This document shows positions 27,554 through 36,569 of a stretch of DNA of 64,000 nucleotides, in pieces. The first letter of the stretch is position 1. Each line of letters begins with the position of its first letter. Made by a program: the position numbers and the translations under genes. Location of the stretch: the NCBI RefSeq assembly GCF_001428545.1, contig NZ_LMHZ01000008.1, forward strand, positions 62,001 through 126,000, written 5' to 3'. Below the pieces are notes generated by a model. The model was not told the DNA's origin and ran no database searches. It saw only the letters and a list, made by a program, of their open reading frames with translations. Source of the stretch: Noviherbaspirillum sp. Root189 (GTDB lineage Bacteria; Pseudomonadota; Gammaproteobacteria; Burkholderiales; Burkholderiaceae_D).

Positions 27554-28339
27554 ATGAAGCAGCAACCTGAAATGGGAATGAATCGCACCGGCGTACAGAT
27601 GTCGCCGATCGATACGACAAGCATGCAATCCGCGCATCCCACGCTAGTGACGCCGGTACCGCCCGGCGACGAGAGTGCGCTCGCTGAAATGCGCAGCCGT
27701 TACATCAATGAAGCAGATGGTCTTGGTTCGGTGCCGGTGCCGGGCACGATACACGGTGCGATCACCACGGGCGTCTCCATGCTGACCGGGAACAAGCCGC
27801 AACTCCTGCTCGACAAGCTCGGTGAGCGGCTGGCCTTCGAGCGTACCGGCACGCGGCTCTATGATGCATTGATCACTAAATTTACCGCGCTGCAGGACGA
27901 CTCCACCAGCATGACGCTGGCCGACCTGCAGAAAATCCGGGACGATGAAGTTCGTCATTTCCGCATGATGGCGAGCGCAATTGAAACTATCGGTGGTGAT
28001 CCGACTTCACAAACGCCGTGCGCCGATGTGGTCGGTGTCGAATCTCAGGGCTTGATGCAGGTACTGACCGATCCGCGCACGACAATGGCGCAGTCGCTGC
28101 ACGCCATCCTGGTGGCAGAAATGACCGACAACGTCGGGTGGGAACAGCTGATCGCATTAGTTGAAGATCAGGGACAAATGTCGCTGATTACCGACTTCAG
28201 CGTAGCCCTCGATGAAGAACGCGCACATTTGCAGCAGGTGCAACGGTGGTATGAGGAAGCGACGTTTGGCAGATCGATTTCCGATGGCGCGGTAGTTGAC
28301 GATGTGAGCGACATGAATACTTCGGCGCCGCTGCATTGA
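27554..28339 (+). CDS. Ferritin-like diiron domain protein
   Basis: A 261-residue protein with a canonical carboxylate diiron set: E96 (LAFERTGTRLY), E132-x2-H135 (DEVRHF), E189 (VAEMTDN) and E222-x2-H225 (DEERAHL). The first 85 residues are a less conserved N-terminal extension, and the last 25 are acidic and probably disordered. ATG 27554 follows AAGGAAGG; an ATG at 27518 is in frame but has no ribosome site. It is 43 bp after the other ferritin-like gene, so the two are very likely one operon. Function not known; rubrerythrin-like peroxide reduction or iron handling are options. Confidence 0.8.
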   Translation: MKQQPEMGMNRTGVQMSPIDTTSMQSAHPTLVTPVPPGDESALAEMRSRYINEADGLGSVPVPGTIHGAITTGVSMLTGNKPQLLLDKLGERLAFERTGTRLYDALITKFTALQDDSTSMTLADLQKIRDDEVRHFRMMASAIETIGGDPTSQTPCADVVGVESQGLMQVLTDPRTTMAQSLHAILVAEMTDNVGWEQLIALVEDQGQMSLITDFSVALDEERAHLQQVQRWYEEATFGRSISDGAVVDDVSDMNTSAPLH

Positions 28340-28411
28340 GCGCCGCGTGATCAGTGTCCGAAAGAATGTGCGGACTCAGCGGCGTTTATTACAGGATCGC
28401 CTTGTTACGCT

Positions 28412-28445
28412 ATTGAGGCTTCCTCCCCTTGAAAGGGAGGGAGCA
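28412..28445. repeat. Short G/C-rich inverted repeat between convergent genes
   Basis: TTCCTCCCCTTGAAAGGGAG folds as an imperfect hairpin between the ferritin-like gene and hpf, which converge here. It resembles one arm of the composite repeats at 36570 and 40998 and may be a partial copy or a bidirectional terminator. The rest of 28340-28483 shows nothing else. Confidence 0.45.
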
Positions 28446-28483
28446 GACCATCTTACGTCAGACATCCAGGCCAGACACTTTTG

Positions 28484-28840
28484 TCACATGTCCACAGCGC
28501 CTGCATCCCCGCCGCTGACGTGCTTCAGTGCTTCGTTTCTGTGCGACTGCACCTTGTCCTTGTGCCGGATCACCTGCCGGTCCAGCTTGTCCATCAGCCC
28601 ATCAATGGCCGCGTACAAATCTTCTGCATAGTGATCCAGATGGATGATGTTTCCTTTCATGCGAAGGTTGACCTCTGCCCGCTGCCGCTTGTCTTTTTCT
28701 GATGGTTTTTCGACGCCGAGTACCACTGCGATATCGATGATTTGGTCGAAATGCCGGATCACACGTTCCAGCTTCGTTTCTACGTATTCCCTCAGGGCAG
28801 GGCTGATATCGACATGTTGCCCGGTAAGCAGTAGGTTCAT
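28484..28840 (-). CDS. hpf: Ribosome hibernation-promoting factor, short form
   Basis: HPF/RaiA proteins bind the 30S decoding region and dimerise or silence 70S ribosomes in stationary phase. The 118-residue product begins [20 protein letters not shown], contains VRMKGN-like [12 protein letters not shown] and [23 protein letters not shown], the typical short-HPF features, and lacks the C-terminal dimerisation domain of long HPF. The start is set by the ATG at 28838-28840 with GAGGAG just upstream on this strand. It usually lies beside rpoN; here it lies alone, converging on the ferritin-like operon, perhaps as a second paralogue. Confidence 0.9.
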   Translation of the reverse strand: MNLLLTGQHVDISPALREYVETKLERVIRHFDQIIDIAVVLGVEKPSEKDKRQRAEVNLRMKGNIIHLDHYAEDLYAAIDGLMDKLDRQVIRHKDKVQSHRNEALKHVSGGDAGAVDM

Positions 28841-29073
28841 ATGTTTCACTCCTCGACACAATGGATTGGAAAAAAGGCGTGTCCGTATTTCCATTCACGA
28901 TGGAATCGAACCCGCCAACCGCATAAACCTTGAGACGTATTGTCACCGCTCAGGTTCATTGTTTCGCGTCATGTCGCGTCATGACACGCCCCGTCGTACC
29001 GCAGTGTTGCTCACGGAAACCAAAATCCGCTTAAGATTGATGCTTCACAATCTCTTTATTATGTGCAACCACC

Positions 29074-30006
29074 ATGACTACATCAGCTCAATCCATTGCT
29101 CCCATCCGTTTTGATGGCAAAGTCGCAATCGTGACCGGTGCCGGCGGAGGACTCGGGCGTTCTCATGCCTTGCAACTTGCGGCCCGTGGCGCGCGTGTTG
29201 TTGTCAACGATCTTGGCGTCGCGCGCGATGGTTCCGGCAACGGCATGTCGCCGGCGGAAAAGGTGGTCGCCGAAATCCGTGAAGCCGGCGGACAGGCAAT
29301 TGCCAGCGCGGCATCGGTAACCGATCCGGCCGCCGTGCAGGAAATGGTGGAGCAGGTCATGCGCGAATGGGGACGCATTGACATCCTTGTCAACAATGCC
29401 GGCTTCCTGCGCGATAAAAGTTTTTCAAAGATGACTCTCGATGATTTCCGCGCGATCGTCGATGTGCACCTGATGGGCGCTGTCTATTGCACGAAGGCCG
29501 TGTGGGAAATCATGAAGCAGCAAAATTACGGCCGCATCGTGATGACGACTTCGTCGTCCGGCCTGTTCGGCAATTTCGGTCAGGCCAATTACGGTGCCGC
29601 CAAAATGGCGCTGGTGGGATTGATGCAGACGCTGGGACTCGAAGGCGAAAAATACGATATTCGCGTGAACTGCCTGGCACCGACCGCGGCGACGCGCATG
29701 ACGGAAGACCTGATGCCCCCGGAAGTGCTGGCCCTGCTGACGCCGGAAAGCGTCACCCCCGGTATGCTGTATCTGGCCTCGGCCGACGCGCCGAACAAGA
29801 TGGTGCTGTGCGCGGGCGCAGGGACGTTCTCTCGTTCAAACATTACGCTGACCGATGGCGTGCACATCGGCGAGCGCCCGGATGCGGTCGAGCAGCTGGT
29901 CGCCAATGCGCATCGTCTGCAGGATCGTAGCGGCGAAATCGTGCCGGTCGCCGGTTTCCAGCAAGGTCAGATGGAAGTGACAAAGGCGCGCGAAGGCAAA
30001 GCATAA
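29074..30006 (+). CDS. SDR-family oxidoreductase (multifunctional-enzyme-type 3-hydroxyacyl-CoA dehydrogenase-like)
   Basis: A 310-residue short-chain dehydrogenase. T21GAGGGLG28 is the dinucleotide motif, VNNAG follows, and Y173-x3-K177 (YGAAK) is the catalytic pair preceded by TTSSSG. VVNDLGVARDG after the first strand and the extra C-terminal segment resemble the dehydrogenase domain of peroxisomal multifunctional enzyme type 2, suggesting a 3-hydroxyacyl-CoA or similar substrate. Substrate assignment is inference. It converges with a LysR gene 44 bp away. Confidence 0.85.
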   Translation: MTTSAQSIAPIRFDGKVAIVTGAGGGLGRSHALQLAARGARVVVNDLGVARDGSGNGMSPAEKVVAEIREAGGQAIASAASVTDPAAVQEMVEQVMREWGRIDILVNNAGFLRDKSFSKMTLDDFRAIVDVHLMGAVYCTKAVWEIMKQQNYGRIVMTTSSSGLFGNFGQANYGAAKMALVGLMQTLGLEGEKYDIRVNCLAPTAATRMTEDLMPPEVLALLTPESVTPGMLYLASADAPNKMVLCAGAGTFSRSNITLTDGVHIGERPDAVEQLVANAHRLQDRSGEIVPVAGFQQGQMEVTKAREGKA

Positions 30007-30050
30007 ATGGCGTCGCATCGCGGCGCTGCCTGCATCGCGTCGCGCAACGC

Positions 30051-30944
30051 TTACTGCGCGTGGATGTCGGACAGGTAGGCTACAAGCTGCCGCGCCTGTG
30101 CCGACAGGCCATCGAGGTTACGCACGCAGAGCCGTAGTTCACGCGTGGCCCACGGGTCATTCAGCGCAACGATCACAGTCGGCGTTGCCATGCTGTGGCG
30201 TTTTGCCGCGGCTTCCGGCAGCACCGCAATGCCAGCTCCTTGCGCGACCAGCTGCGCAATCGCGAAAAAGCCCGGAGCGCGAACCCGTACTGTCGGCGGT
30301 TTGCCAAGCATGGTAGCCATCTCTTCCACGAAATGTTGCAGAGCACGTTCGGCAGGCATGCCGATGAATGCATAGCCCAGCGCATCACGGAGCAGGCAAT
30401 CGTGACGGGCAGCCAGAGGATGGTCTTGCGGTACAAGCAGCACCAGGCGGTCGTGACGGAAGGGCAGGGACACGATGCCGGTGAGCTGCAGGTTTCCGTC
30501 GAGGACACCGACATCAGTGTTGTCCGATAACAGAGCGCGCAGGATCTGGTCACTCGGTAGCTCTTCGATCTGCAGATCGACTTCCGGGAAATCCTTGAGA
30601 AACGGCCCTAGCGCGGGTGGCAGGAACGTACTGTTGGCCACGGTATTGGCGGCAATGCGTACGCGCACCCGCTGTTGCCCGCTCAGCGCCTGCAAGGCTT
30701 CACCGAGTTGCACCGATTCGGCTACCACGCGGCGGGCATGGTCAAGCGCGATCCGCCCTGCTGGCGTCGGCGTCATGCCGTCGGCGTGACGCATAAACAA
30801 GGGCATGCCGATCCGCTGTTCCAGCAGACGCAGCCGGTTGCTGGCGGCCGACAGTGCAATCGGAAAGTCAGCCGCCGCACGGCTGAGGCTGCCGCTTTCG
30901 GCAATCGCGATCATCAGCCGCAAATCCGTCAGGTCAAAATGCAT
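30051..30944 (-). CDS. LysR-family transcriptional regulator
   Basis: A 297-residue LysR regulator. The N-terminus MHFDLTDLRLMIAIAESGSLS with ALSAASNRLRLLEQRIG is the winged-helix domain; the remainder is a co-inducer domain (VGVLDGNLQLTGIVSLPFR). It is divergent from a TSUP exporter across 232 bp, a probable target. The intergenic TAAGGCCTTA (31012-31021) is a 10-bp palindrome of unknown use. The effector is unknown. Confidence 0.87.
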   Translation of the reverse strand: MHFDLTDLRLMIAIAESGSLSRAAADFPIALSAASNRLRLLEQRIGMPLFMRHADGMTPTPAGRIALDHARRVVAESVQLGEALQALSGQQRVRVRIAANTVANSTFLPPALGPFLKDFPEVDLQIEELPSDQILRALLSDNTDVGVLDGNLQLTGIVSLPFRHDRLVLLVPQDHPLAARHDCLLRDALGYAFIGMPAERALQHFVEEMATMLGKPPTVRVRAPGFFAIAQLVAQGAGIAVLPEAAAKRHSMATPTVIVALNDPWATRELRLCVRNLDGLSAQARQLVAYLSDIHAQ

Positions 30945-31176
30945 GGTTTCTCCAATGGCGAAGGCTGACTACAGATAATAAGCATTTTAGCGTCGAGGGC
31001 TTCGCGGCAGAATAAGGCCTTACTTAAAAAGGCTTGGATATGGCGGGCAATACGGAAGCGAAAGCAGTTGCCGGGTTGGCACTGGTGATGTTCGGCATCA
31101 CACGACTCAAGCCAAAACAGACGCAGTTCGTCCCAACTTCGGGCATATCAAGAACATCGGCAGGCACAGCGCGTCC

Positions 31177-31926
31177 ATGAGCGATTTCATTAGTCCTTCT
31201 TCCCTGATCATTGCTGCCATCTTTCTGCTGGCAGGCTTTGTCAAAGGCGTGATCGGTCTCGGTTTGCCGACGGTTGCGATCGGTTTGCTTGGGCTGGTGA
31301 TGACGCCGGTACAGGCGGTTTCGCTGCTGGTGGTACCCTCGCTGGTCACGAATGTCTGGCAATTGCTTGCAGGTCCCCGCTTCTTGCCGCTGCTGCGCCG
31401 CCTCGGCGGGATGCTGGCGGGATTGTGCGTCGGCATCGGGATCAGCGCGGCGGCGCTCGATCCCGATACCAGTGGCCGTAACAGCATGCTGCTCGGCATA
31501 GCGCTTATCGGCTATGCCTTGTTCGGCTTGAGCAAAAAGAAGTTTTCCGTCCCGAAAAGGCTGGAGTGGTGGTTGTCGCCGGTGGTGGGGGGCGTGACGG
31601 GAGTGATCGCGGCCTCTACCGGTGTCTTTGTGATTCCTGCCGTGCCTTATCTGCAGGCGCTGGATCTGGACAAGGAGGAACTGGTGCAAGCCATGGGTCT
31701 GTCATTCACCGTGTCGACAGTGGGCCTCGCGGCGGTGTTGATGGTGCAGGGCAGCTTCCATCTGTCGGTGGCCGGCGCATCGCTGGCGTCTCTGGCGCCC
31801 GCTCTGCTGGGCATGGTTGTTGGGCAGGGCGTGCGCGCACGAGTGCGGGCCGACACCTTCCGGCTGTTTTTCTTTGTCGGCTTGCTGATGCTCGGCGTGC
31901 ATCTCGCATGGCGCTTCGGCGGTTAA
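31177..31926 (+). CDS. TSUP family transporter (sulfite exporter TauE/SafE-like)
   Basis: A 249-residue membrane protein with about eight helices: FLLAGFVKGVIGLGLPTVAI is the TauE/SafE signature, repeated in the second half as SPVVGGVTGVIAASTGVFVI. TSUP proteins move sulfite, sulfonates or organic anions. The substrate is unknown; regulation by the divergent LysR protein is likely from position. Confidence 0.88.
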   Translation: MSDFISPSSLIIAAIFLLAGFVKGVIGLGLPTVAIGLLGLVMTPVQAVSLLVVPSLVTNVWQLLAGPRFLPLLRRLGGMLAGLCVGIGISAAALDPDTSGRNSMLLGIALIGYALFGLSKKKFSVPKRLEWWLSPVVGGVTGVIAASTGVFVIPAVPYLQALDLDKEELVQAMGLSFTVSTVGLAAVLMVQGSFHLSVAGASLASLAPALLGMVVGQGVRARVRADTFRLFFFVGLLMLGVHLAWRFGG

Positions 31927-31950
31927 TAGATTAACAAGCTAACAAGCTAA

Positions 31951-31975
31951 GCGGGCGCAGATTCGCTGCGCCCGC
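31951..31975 (-). terminator. Hairpin terminator between TSUP gene and the anti-sigma operon
   Basis: GCGGGCGCAG (31951-31960) pairs with CTGCGCCCGC (31966-31975) over ATTCG, a perfect 10-bp stem. On the minus strand it is followed by a T-rich stretch (TTAGCTTGTTAGCTTGTTAA), fitting termination of the sigma/anti-sigma unit; on the plus strand the T tract is poor. Confidence 0.7.
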
Positions 31976-31981
31976 CTTCCG

Positions 31982-32713
31982 TCAAATCTGCAGCCACGCA
32001 CCTTTGTAGATCACCGGTCCGCTCGGTGCATTCGGGTTCGGTGAACCGCCTTTCGGCTCCAGGCTGATCGCCAGTACCGGCACGGATTCCGGCGTCGCGT
32101 TTTCGGGCAACGGCAAGGTCACTGTTCCGTTTGCCGCAACCAGTCCGAGCGAACGCGGCGCACCTTCCTTCGGCACTGCCCACAGTTCCAGGCTCTTGTC
32201 GGCGGCGACCTGCTGCTGTGTCACGACCTTGACGGTCAACTGCCGGCGTTTCGTGTCGCCGGTAATGACCATGACCGGCTGTGCCTTGTCATCCGACAGC
32301 GTAGCGACATACGATGTCGGCGCCACACCCGGCTCGGGCAGGCGTGTCAGCAGCACCGTGATCAATATTGCGGCCAGTGCGGTCGATGCCATGCCGAGAC
32401 CGCGCCAGAACGCAAGGTCTTCGCGTAGGCCGAGCCAGAACGATTTTCTGGACTGGTTGATGCGCACGCTGCGCAGGTCGAGCTGTTTTTCGATGGCTTG
32501 CCATACCTGCGGCGACGGTGCGGCAGGCGCAGCAAACTCCACCATCGGGTTGAGCCGGTCCTGCCACTCGGCGACCGACCGCTGCAGGGCCGCGTCGTCG
32601 CGCAGCCAGGATTCAAAGCGTCGGCGAGCGCCGCCACGCAACGTGCCCAGCACATACTCCGAGGCGAGTTTTTCACGCAATGTGTCGTTATGACGGATTT
32701 GCTGGAGATTCAT
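31982..32713 (-). CDS. Anti-sigma factor, RskA family
   Basis: A 243-residue membrane-bound anti-sigma factor. The N-terminal cytoplasmic part (MNLQQIRHNDTLREKLASEY, then GTLRGGARRRFESWLRDD) is the sigma-binding region; a transmembrane helix follows at about 95-115 (ASTALAAILITVLLTRL); the C-terminal RskA domain ends AISLEPKGGSPNPNAPSGPV, a conserved signature. Its ATG overlaps the sigma gene stop by 4 bp (ATGA), so the two are translationally coupled. It holds the ECF sigma inactive at the inner membrane until an unknown signal. Confidence 0.9.
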   Translation of the reverse strand: MNLQQIRHNDTLREKLASEYVLGTLRGGARRRFESWLRDDAALQRSVAEWQDRLNPMVEFAAPAAPSPQVWQAIEKQLDLRSVRINQSRKSFWLGLREDLAFWRGLGMASTALAAILITVLLTRLPEPGVAPTSYVATLSDDKAQPVMVITGDTKRRQLTVKVVTQQQVAADKSLELWAVPKEGAPRSLGLVAANGTVTLPLPENATPESVPVLAISLEPKGGSPNPNAPSGPVIYKGAWLQI

Positions 32714-33309
32714 ACGCCCTCCAGCTTGGAAAGGCAGAGCCGGAGCCGTTCGAGGCCGCGCCGGATCCAGGTTTTGACGGTGCCGATCGGCAGTTTCATC
32801 TGCTCGGCGACTTCGCTGTGCGACAGATCGTGGTAAAACGCCAATGCAATCGCTTGCCGGTGCAAGCCTTCAAGACGCGAGAAGCACTTTGCCAACGCCT
32901 TCGCATCGCCGCTCATCTGCAGCGCCTCGATTGGGGTCGGGTTGGTGCTTTCCAGTGCTTCCATCACGCCCTTGTCAAAGGTGTCGGCATCGATTTCCAC
33001 CGTATGATCTATGCGGCGCAGCATATCGAAAGCCTTGTTGCGCACGATGGTCGTCATCCATGTCATTGGTGCGGCGAGGCCTGCCTGGTAGCTGGAAGCG
33101 TTGTTCCAGATATTGACGAAACTTTCCTGCAATACCTCTTCCGCCAGCTCCCTCTTTACCACTATACGCAGCGCGAAGCCAAACAGTTTCGCCGAAGTAG
33201 CATCATATAGTTCCCGGAAAGCAAGGGCATCACGGCGTCCTACCGCAGCCATCAAGGCTTTTAGCCGTGCAGTGTCCTTATCGTCAATTGCCACGGTCGA
33301 TCCGATCAT
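32710..33309 (-). CDS. ECF-type RNA polymerase sigma factor
   Basis: A 199-residue sigma-70 family ECF factor with region 2 (FRELYDATSAKLFGFALRIV to MTWMTTIVRNKAFDMLRR) and region 4 (HSEVAEQMKLPIGTVKTWIRR). ATG 33307-33309 is preferred; the frame continues upstream but without family similarity. It is coupled to a downstream RskA-type anti-sigma factor. The length and the partner type match the SigK/RskA-like ECF group; target promoters cannot be inferred here. Confidence 0.9.
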   Translation of the reverse strand: MIGSTVAIDDKDTARLKALMAAVGRRDALAFRELYDATSAKLFGFALRIVVKRELAEEVLQESFVNIWNNASSYQAGLAAPMTWMTTIVRNKAFDMLRRIDHTVEIDADTFDKGVMEALESTNPTPIEALQMSGDAKALAKCFSRLEGLHRQAIALAFYHDLSHSEVAEQMKLPIGTVKTWIRRGLERLRLCLSKLEGV

Positions 33310-33497
33310 GTCAGTGCGGTGCCCGGTATGGAGCGCAATGCCGCGATTATAGTATGGACAAGTCCGGTGCATTTTCGTCACGGAAAGCCGGAATTCGGTT
33401 GAGCCGACTAAAACACAACACATTGAATATTGCGCTGCACGATATAAAAAACGCGCCCGCACTATAAAATGCAGTGTGTTACCTGCATATACAGACG

Positions 33498-33869
33498 ATG
33501 TCAGAATCCGTACGAATTGATAAATGGCTTTGGGCCGCCCGTTTCTTTAAAACCCGATCGTTGGCGACCGACGCCGTCGATGGTGGAAAAGTCCGTCTGA
33601 ATGGCGAACGTGTCAAGCCGGCACGCGGGGTAAAACCCGGCGATATGCTGGAGATTGACAACGGTTCCACAGAGTGGGAAATACAGGTGCGCGACCTCGC
33701 CGACAAGCGAGGCTCGGCCACCATTGCCCAAACGCTTTACGAAGAGACCGAACGCAGCATCGCAGAACGCGAAAAGAAAGCGGAACAGCGAAAATTCTTC
33801 CGCGAACCCGGTGAAGCCATCAAGGGACGACCAACCAAGCGCGACAGGCGACTCATCGACAAATTCTGA
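33498..33869 (+). CDS. S4-domain RNA-binding protein (Hsp15/HslR-like)
   Basis: A 123-residue protein starting MSESVRIDKWLWAARFFKTR, an S4 RNA-binding domain, then GGKVRLNGERVKPARGVKPGD and a basic tail (KGRPTKRDRRLIDKF). Hsp15 binds stalled 50S subunits carrying nascent chains and is induced on heat shock in E. coli. ATG 33498 fits the family start; eight more in-frame residues upstream do not. It is divergent from the ECF sigma gene. Confidence 0.87.
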   Translation: MSESVRIDKWLWAARFFKTRSLATDAVDGGKVRLNGERVKPARGVKPGDMLEIDNGSTEWEIQVRDLADKRGSATIAQTLYEETERSIAEREKKAEQRKFFREPGEAIKGRPTKRDRRLIDKF

Positions 33870-33962
33870 GCCGCCACGCCGGCCCATACCACCTGCCTCG
33901 ACGGGCGATTTCGCGCCATTTTGCTGCATAGCATAAATAGAATCGTCACTCTAAGTTCCTGT

Positions 33963-34005
33963 TTGACATTTATACTTCGGTAGATAATAGTACGAGCGTT
34001 CGCTT
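33963..34005 (+). promoter_or_regulatory. Promoter and overlapping palindrome for the TetR gene
   Basis: TTGACA (33963-33968) lies 16 bp before TAATAG (33985-33990), a good sigma-70 spacing. Starting at 33992, ACGAGCGTTCGC is a partly symmetric TetR-like operator (CGA/TCG arms) at the expected transcription start, consistent with autorepression. The symmetry is imperfect. Confidence 0.5.
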
Positions 34006-34053
34006 CAGGTTATCCGCCGTGCTGAATTTTGAATATTTTGATAGGGCACTACC

Positions 34054-34737
34054 GTGGCAACCAACATGACTGACTCGACAACAAAACTGATGCGCAAAGG
34101 CGAACTTACCCGCGCCGCGATCCTGGATGTGGCACTTGACCTTGCCAGCCGTGACGGGCTGGAAGGGCTCACCATCGGTCTGCTCGCAGACAAGATGAAT
34201 ATGAGCAAGTCGGGTGTGTTCGCGCATTTCGGTTCCCGTGAAGATTTGCAGATCGAAGTCGTCAAGTTGTACCACCATCACTTCGAGCAGGAAGTGTTCT
34301 ATCCCAGCATGAAGGAGCCGCGCGGCCTGCCGCGCCTGAAAGGCATGTTCGCCCGCTGGGTCAAGCGCGTGTCGGTCGAAATCGCTTCCGGCTGCATCTA
34401 CATCAGTGGTGCGGTCGAATACGACGATCGTCCCGGTGCAATCCGCGAAGAACTGGCAGGCATGGTGCGCGCATGGAAGAACGCGCTGCGCCGCTGCGTG
34501 GTACAGACTATCGAAATGGGCCATCTGTCCGCCGATACCGATCCGGATCAACTGGTCTTCGAGACGTACGGTTTAATCTTGGCCCTGCATCACGATGCAC
34601 GTTTCCTGAAGTTGCCCGGCAGCGTCAATCGCGCCGAAGTCGGGTTCGAACGCCTGATCAAAAGTTATGCGAACACGCAGTCCGCCGAGGCGGCTGCAAC
34701 ACCGAACCCCAAATCCGCTGTCAAGAAGACAGCCTAA
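34054..34737 (+). CDS. TetR/AcrR-family regulator, probable regulator of the fad operon
   Basis: A 227-residue TetR regulator. GELTRAAILDVALDLASRDG, TIGLLADKMNMSKSGVFAHF and GSREDL form the helix-turn-helix region; the rest is an all-helical ligand domain with a basic tail. It starts with GTG at 34054 after AGGG (a later ATG at 34066 is possible). It lies 27 bp upstream of the acyl-CoA dehydrogenase on the same strand, so a role as acyl-CoA-responsive repressor of the beta-oxidation genes is likely from context, as with other FadR/PsrA-type TetR proteins. Confidence 0.87.
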   Translation: MATNMTDSTTKLMRKGELTRAAILDVALDLASRDGLEGLTIGLLADKMNMSKSGVFAHFGSREDLQIEVVKLYHHHFEQEVFYPSMKEPRGLPRLKGMFARWVKRVSVEIASGCIYISGAVEYDDRPGAIREELAGMVRAWKNALRRCVVQTIEMGHLSADTDPDQLVFETYGLILALHHDARFLKLPGSVNRAEVGFERLIKSYANTQSAEAAATPNPKSAVKKTA

Positions 34738-34764
34738 TCTGTTTAGTCGTCAGGAGAAATAACC

Positions 34765-36555
34765 ATGGGTCAATACGTCGCTCCCTTGCGTGACATGCAG
34801 TTCGTGCTGCACGAGCTGCTGAAAGTGGAAGATGAGTTCAAGCAGTTGCCGAAGCACGCCGAGATCGACAAGGACATCATCAACCAGGTCCTGGAAGAGG
34901 GCGGTAAGTTTAGCTCCCAGGTGGTATTTCCCCTGAACCACAGCGGTGACCGCGAAGGCTGCCGTCTCGACAAAGAGACCCACGTTGTCCACACACCGAA
35001 GGGCTTCAAGGAAGCGTACAAGCAGTACGTCGAAGCCGGCTGGCCATCCCTGTCCTGCGACCCCGAATTCGGCGGCCAGGGCCTGCCGCTCGTGATCAAC
35101 AATTCGTTCTACGAAATGCTGAACTCGGCCAACCAGGCATGGACCATGTACCCTGGCCTGTCGCACGGTGCTTACGAGGCATTGCATGCGCACGGCACGC
35201 CGGAACAGAAAGCGATGTACCTGCCCAAGCTGGTGTCGGGCGAGTGGACCGGCACCATGTGCTTGACTGAACCGCATTGCGGCACCGACCTCGGCATGCT
35301 GCGCTCGAAGGCGGAGCCGCAGGCTGACGGTTCCTACAGCATTTCCGGCGGCAAGATCTTCATTTCGGCCGGTGAGCATGAGATGTCGGCCAACATCATT
35401 CACCTGGTACTGGCACGCCTGCCGGACGCACCATCGGGCACCAAGGGCATCTCGCTGTTCCTGGTACCGAAGTACATTCCGAATGCCGACGGTACACCGG
35501 GCGAGCGCAACAAGATCTTCTGCGGCGCGATCGAAGAAAAGATGGGCATCCACGGCAACTCGACGTGCCAGATGAACATGGACGGCGCCAAGGGCTGGCT
35601 GATCGGCGAGCCGAACAAGGGCCTGAACGCGATGTTCGTGATGATGAATGCGGCCCGCCTCGGCGTTGGCATGCAATCGCTCGGCCTGACCGAAGTCGCT
35701 TACCAGAACGCCGTGATCTACGCGAAGGACCGTCTGCAGATGCGCAGCCTGTCCGGCGTCAAGGCACCGGACAAGCCAGCCGACCCGATCATCGTGCATC
35801 CCGACGTGCGCCGCATGCTGCTGACCGCACGCGCATTTGCCGAAGGCGGCCGCGCATTCAGCTCCTACATCGCGCTGCAGATCGACCGTGAACTGAACCA
35901 TCCCGATGAACAAGTCCGCAAGGACGCCGCCGACGAAGTCGCGCTGCTGACACCGATCATCAAGGCCTTCCTGACCGACAACGGCTGGATCGCCACATCG
36001 GAAGCGATGCAGGTCTACGGCGGCCACGGCTTCATTTCCGAATGGGGCATGGAGCAGTATGTGCGCGACGCCCGTATCAACATGATCTATGAAGGCACCA
36101 ACACCATCCAGTCGCTGGACCTGCTGGGCCGCAAGATCCTGATGGACAACGGCGCGAAGCTGCGCAAGTTCGGCGCCAAGGTCCAGGCCTTCGTCGAAGA
36201 GAACGGCACCGACGAGGCGATGTCCGAATTCATCACCCCGCTGGCCGATCTCGGCGAGAAGGTCACCAAGCTGACCATGGAAATCGGCATGAAGGCTTTC
36301 CAGAATCAGGATGAAGTCGGCGCCGCCGCCGTCCCTTACCTGCGCGTGGTCGGTCACTTGGTGTTCTCCTACTTCTTCGCGCAGATGGCGAAGATCGCGT
36401 TGGAGAAGCAGGATTCCGGCGATAACTTCTACAAGGCCAAGCTGGCCACCGCACGCTTCTACTTCGGCCGCCTGCAACCGGAAACAGCAATGCTGATCCG
36501 CCAGGCACGCTCGGGTTCCGCGAACCTGATGGCGCTGGAAGAAGATCTGTTCTAA
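34765..36555 (+). CDS. Acyl-CoA dehydrogenase with C-terminal extension (FadE/DmdC-like)
   Basis: A 596-residue FAD-dependent acyl-CoA dehydrogenase of the long family that includes B. subtilis FadE and DmdC. CLTEPHCGTDLGMLRSKA is the FAD/substrate loop; the catalytic glutamate is E443 in MIYEGTNTIQ; the last ~120 residues are the extra helical AcylCoA_DH_C domain. A ribosome site AGGAG at 34751-34755 fixes ATG 34765. First enzyme gene of the operon. It is followed by a 120-bp composite palindromic repeat before the next gene. Confidence 0.92.
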   Translation: MGQYVAPLRDMQFVLHELLKVEDEFKQLPKHAEIDKDIINQVLEEGGKFSSQVVFPLNHSGDREGCRLDKETHVVHTPKGFKEAYKQYVEAGWPSLSCDPEFGGQGLPLVINNSFYEMLNSANQAWTMYPGLSHGAYEALHAHGTPEQKAMYLPKLVSGEWTGTMCLTEPHCGTDLGMLRSKAEPQADGSYSISGGKIFISAGEHEMSANIIHLVLARLPDAPSGTKGISLFLVPKYIPNADGTPGERNKIFCGAIEEKMGIHGNSTCQMNMDGAKGWLIGEPNKGLNAMFVMMNAARLGVGMQSLGLTEVAYQNAVIYAKDRLQMRSLSGVKAPDKPADPIIVHPDVRRMLLTARAFAEGGRAFSSYIALQIDRELNHPDEQVRKDAADEVALLTPIIKAFLTDNGWIATSEAMQVYGGHGFISEWGMEQYVRDARINMIYEGTNTIQSLDLLGRKILMDNGAKLRKFGAKVQAFVEENGTDEAMSEFITPLADLGEKVTKLTMEIGMKAFQNQDEVGAAAVPYLRVVGHLVFSYFFAQMAKIALEKQDSGDNFYKAKLATARFYFGRLQPETAMLIRQARSGSANLMALEEDLF

Positions 36556-36569
36556 GCACCTCACTGCAC

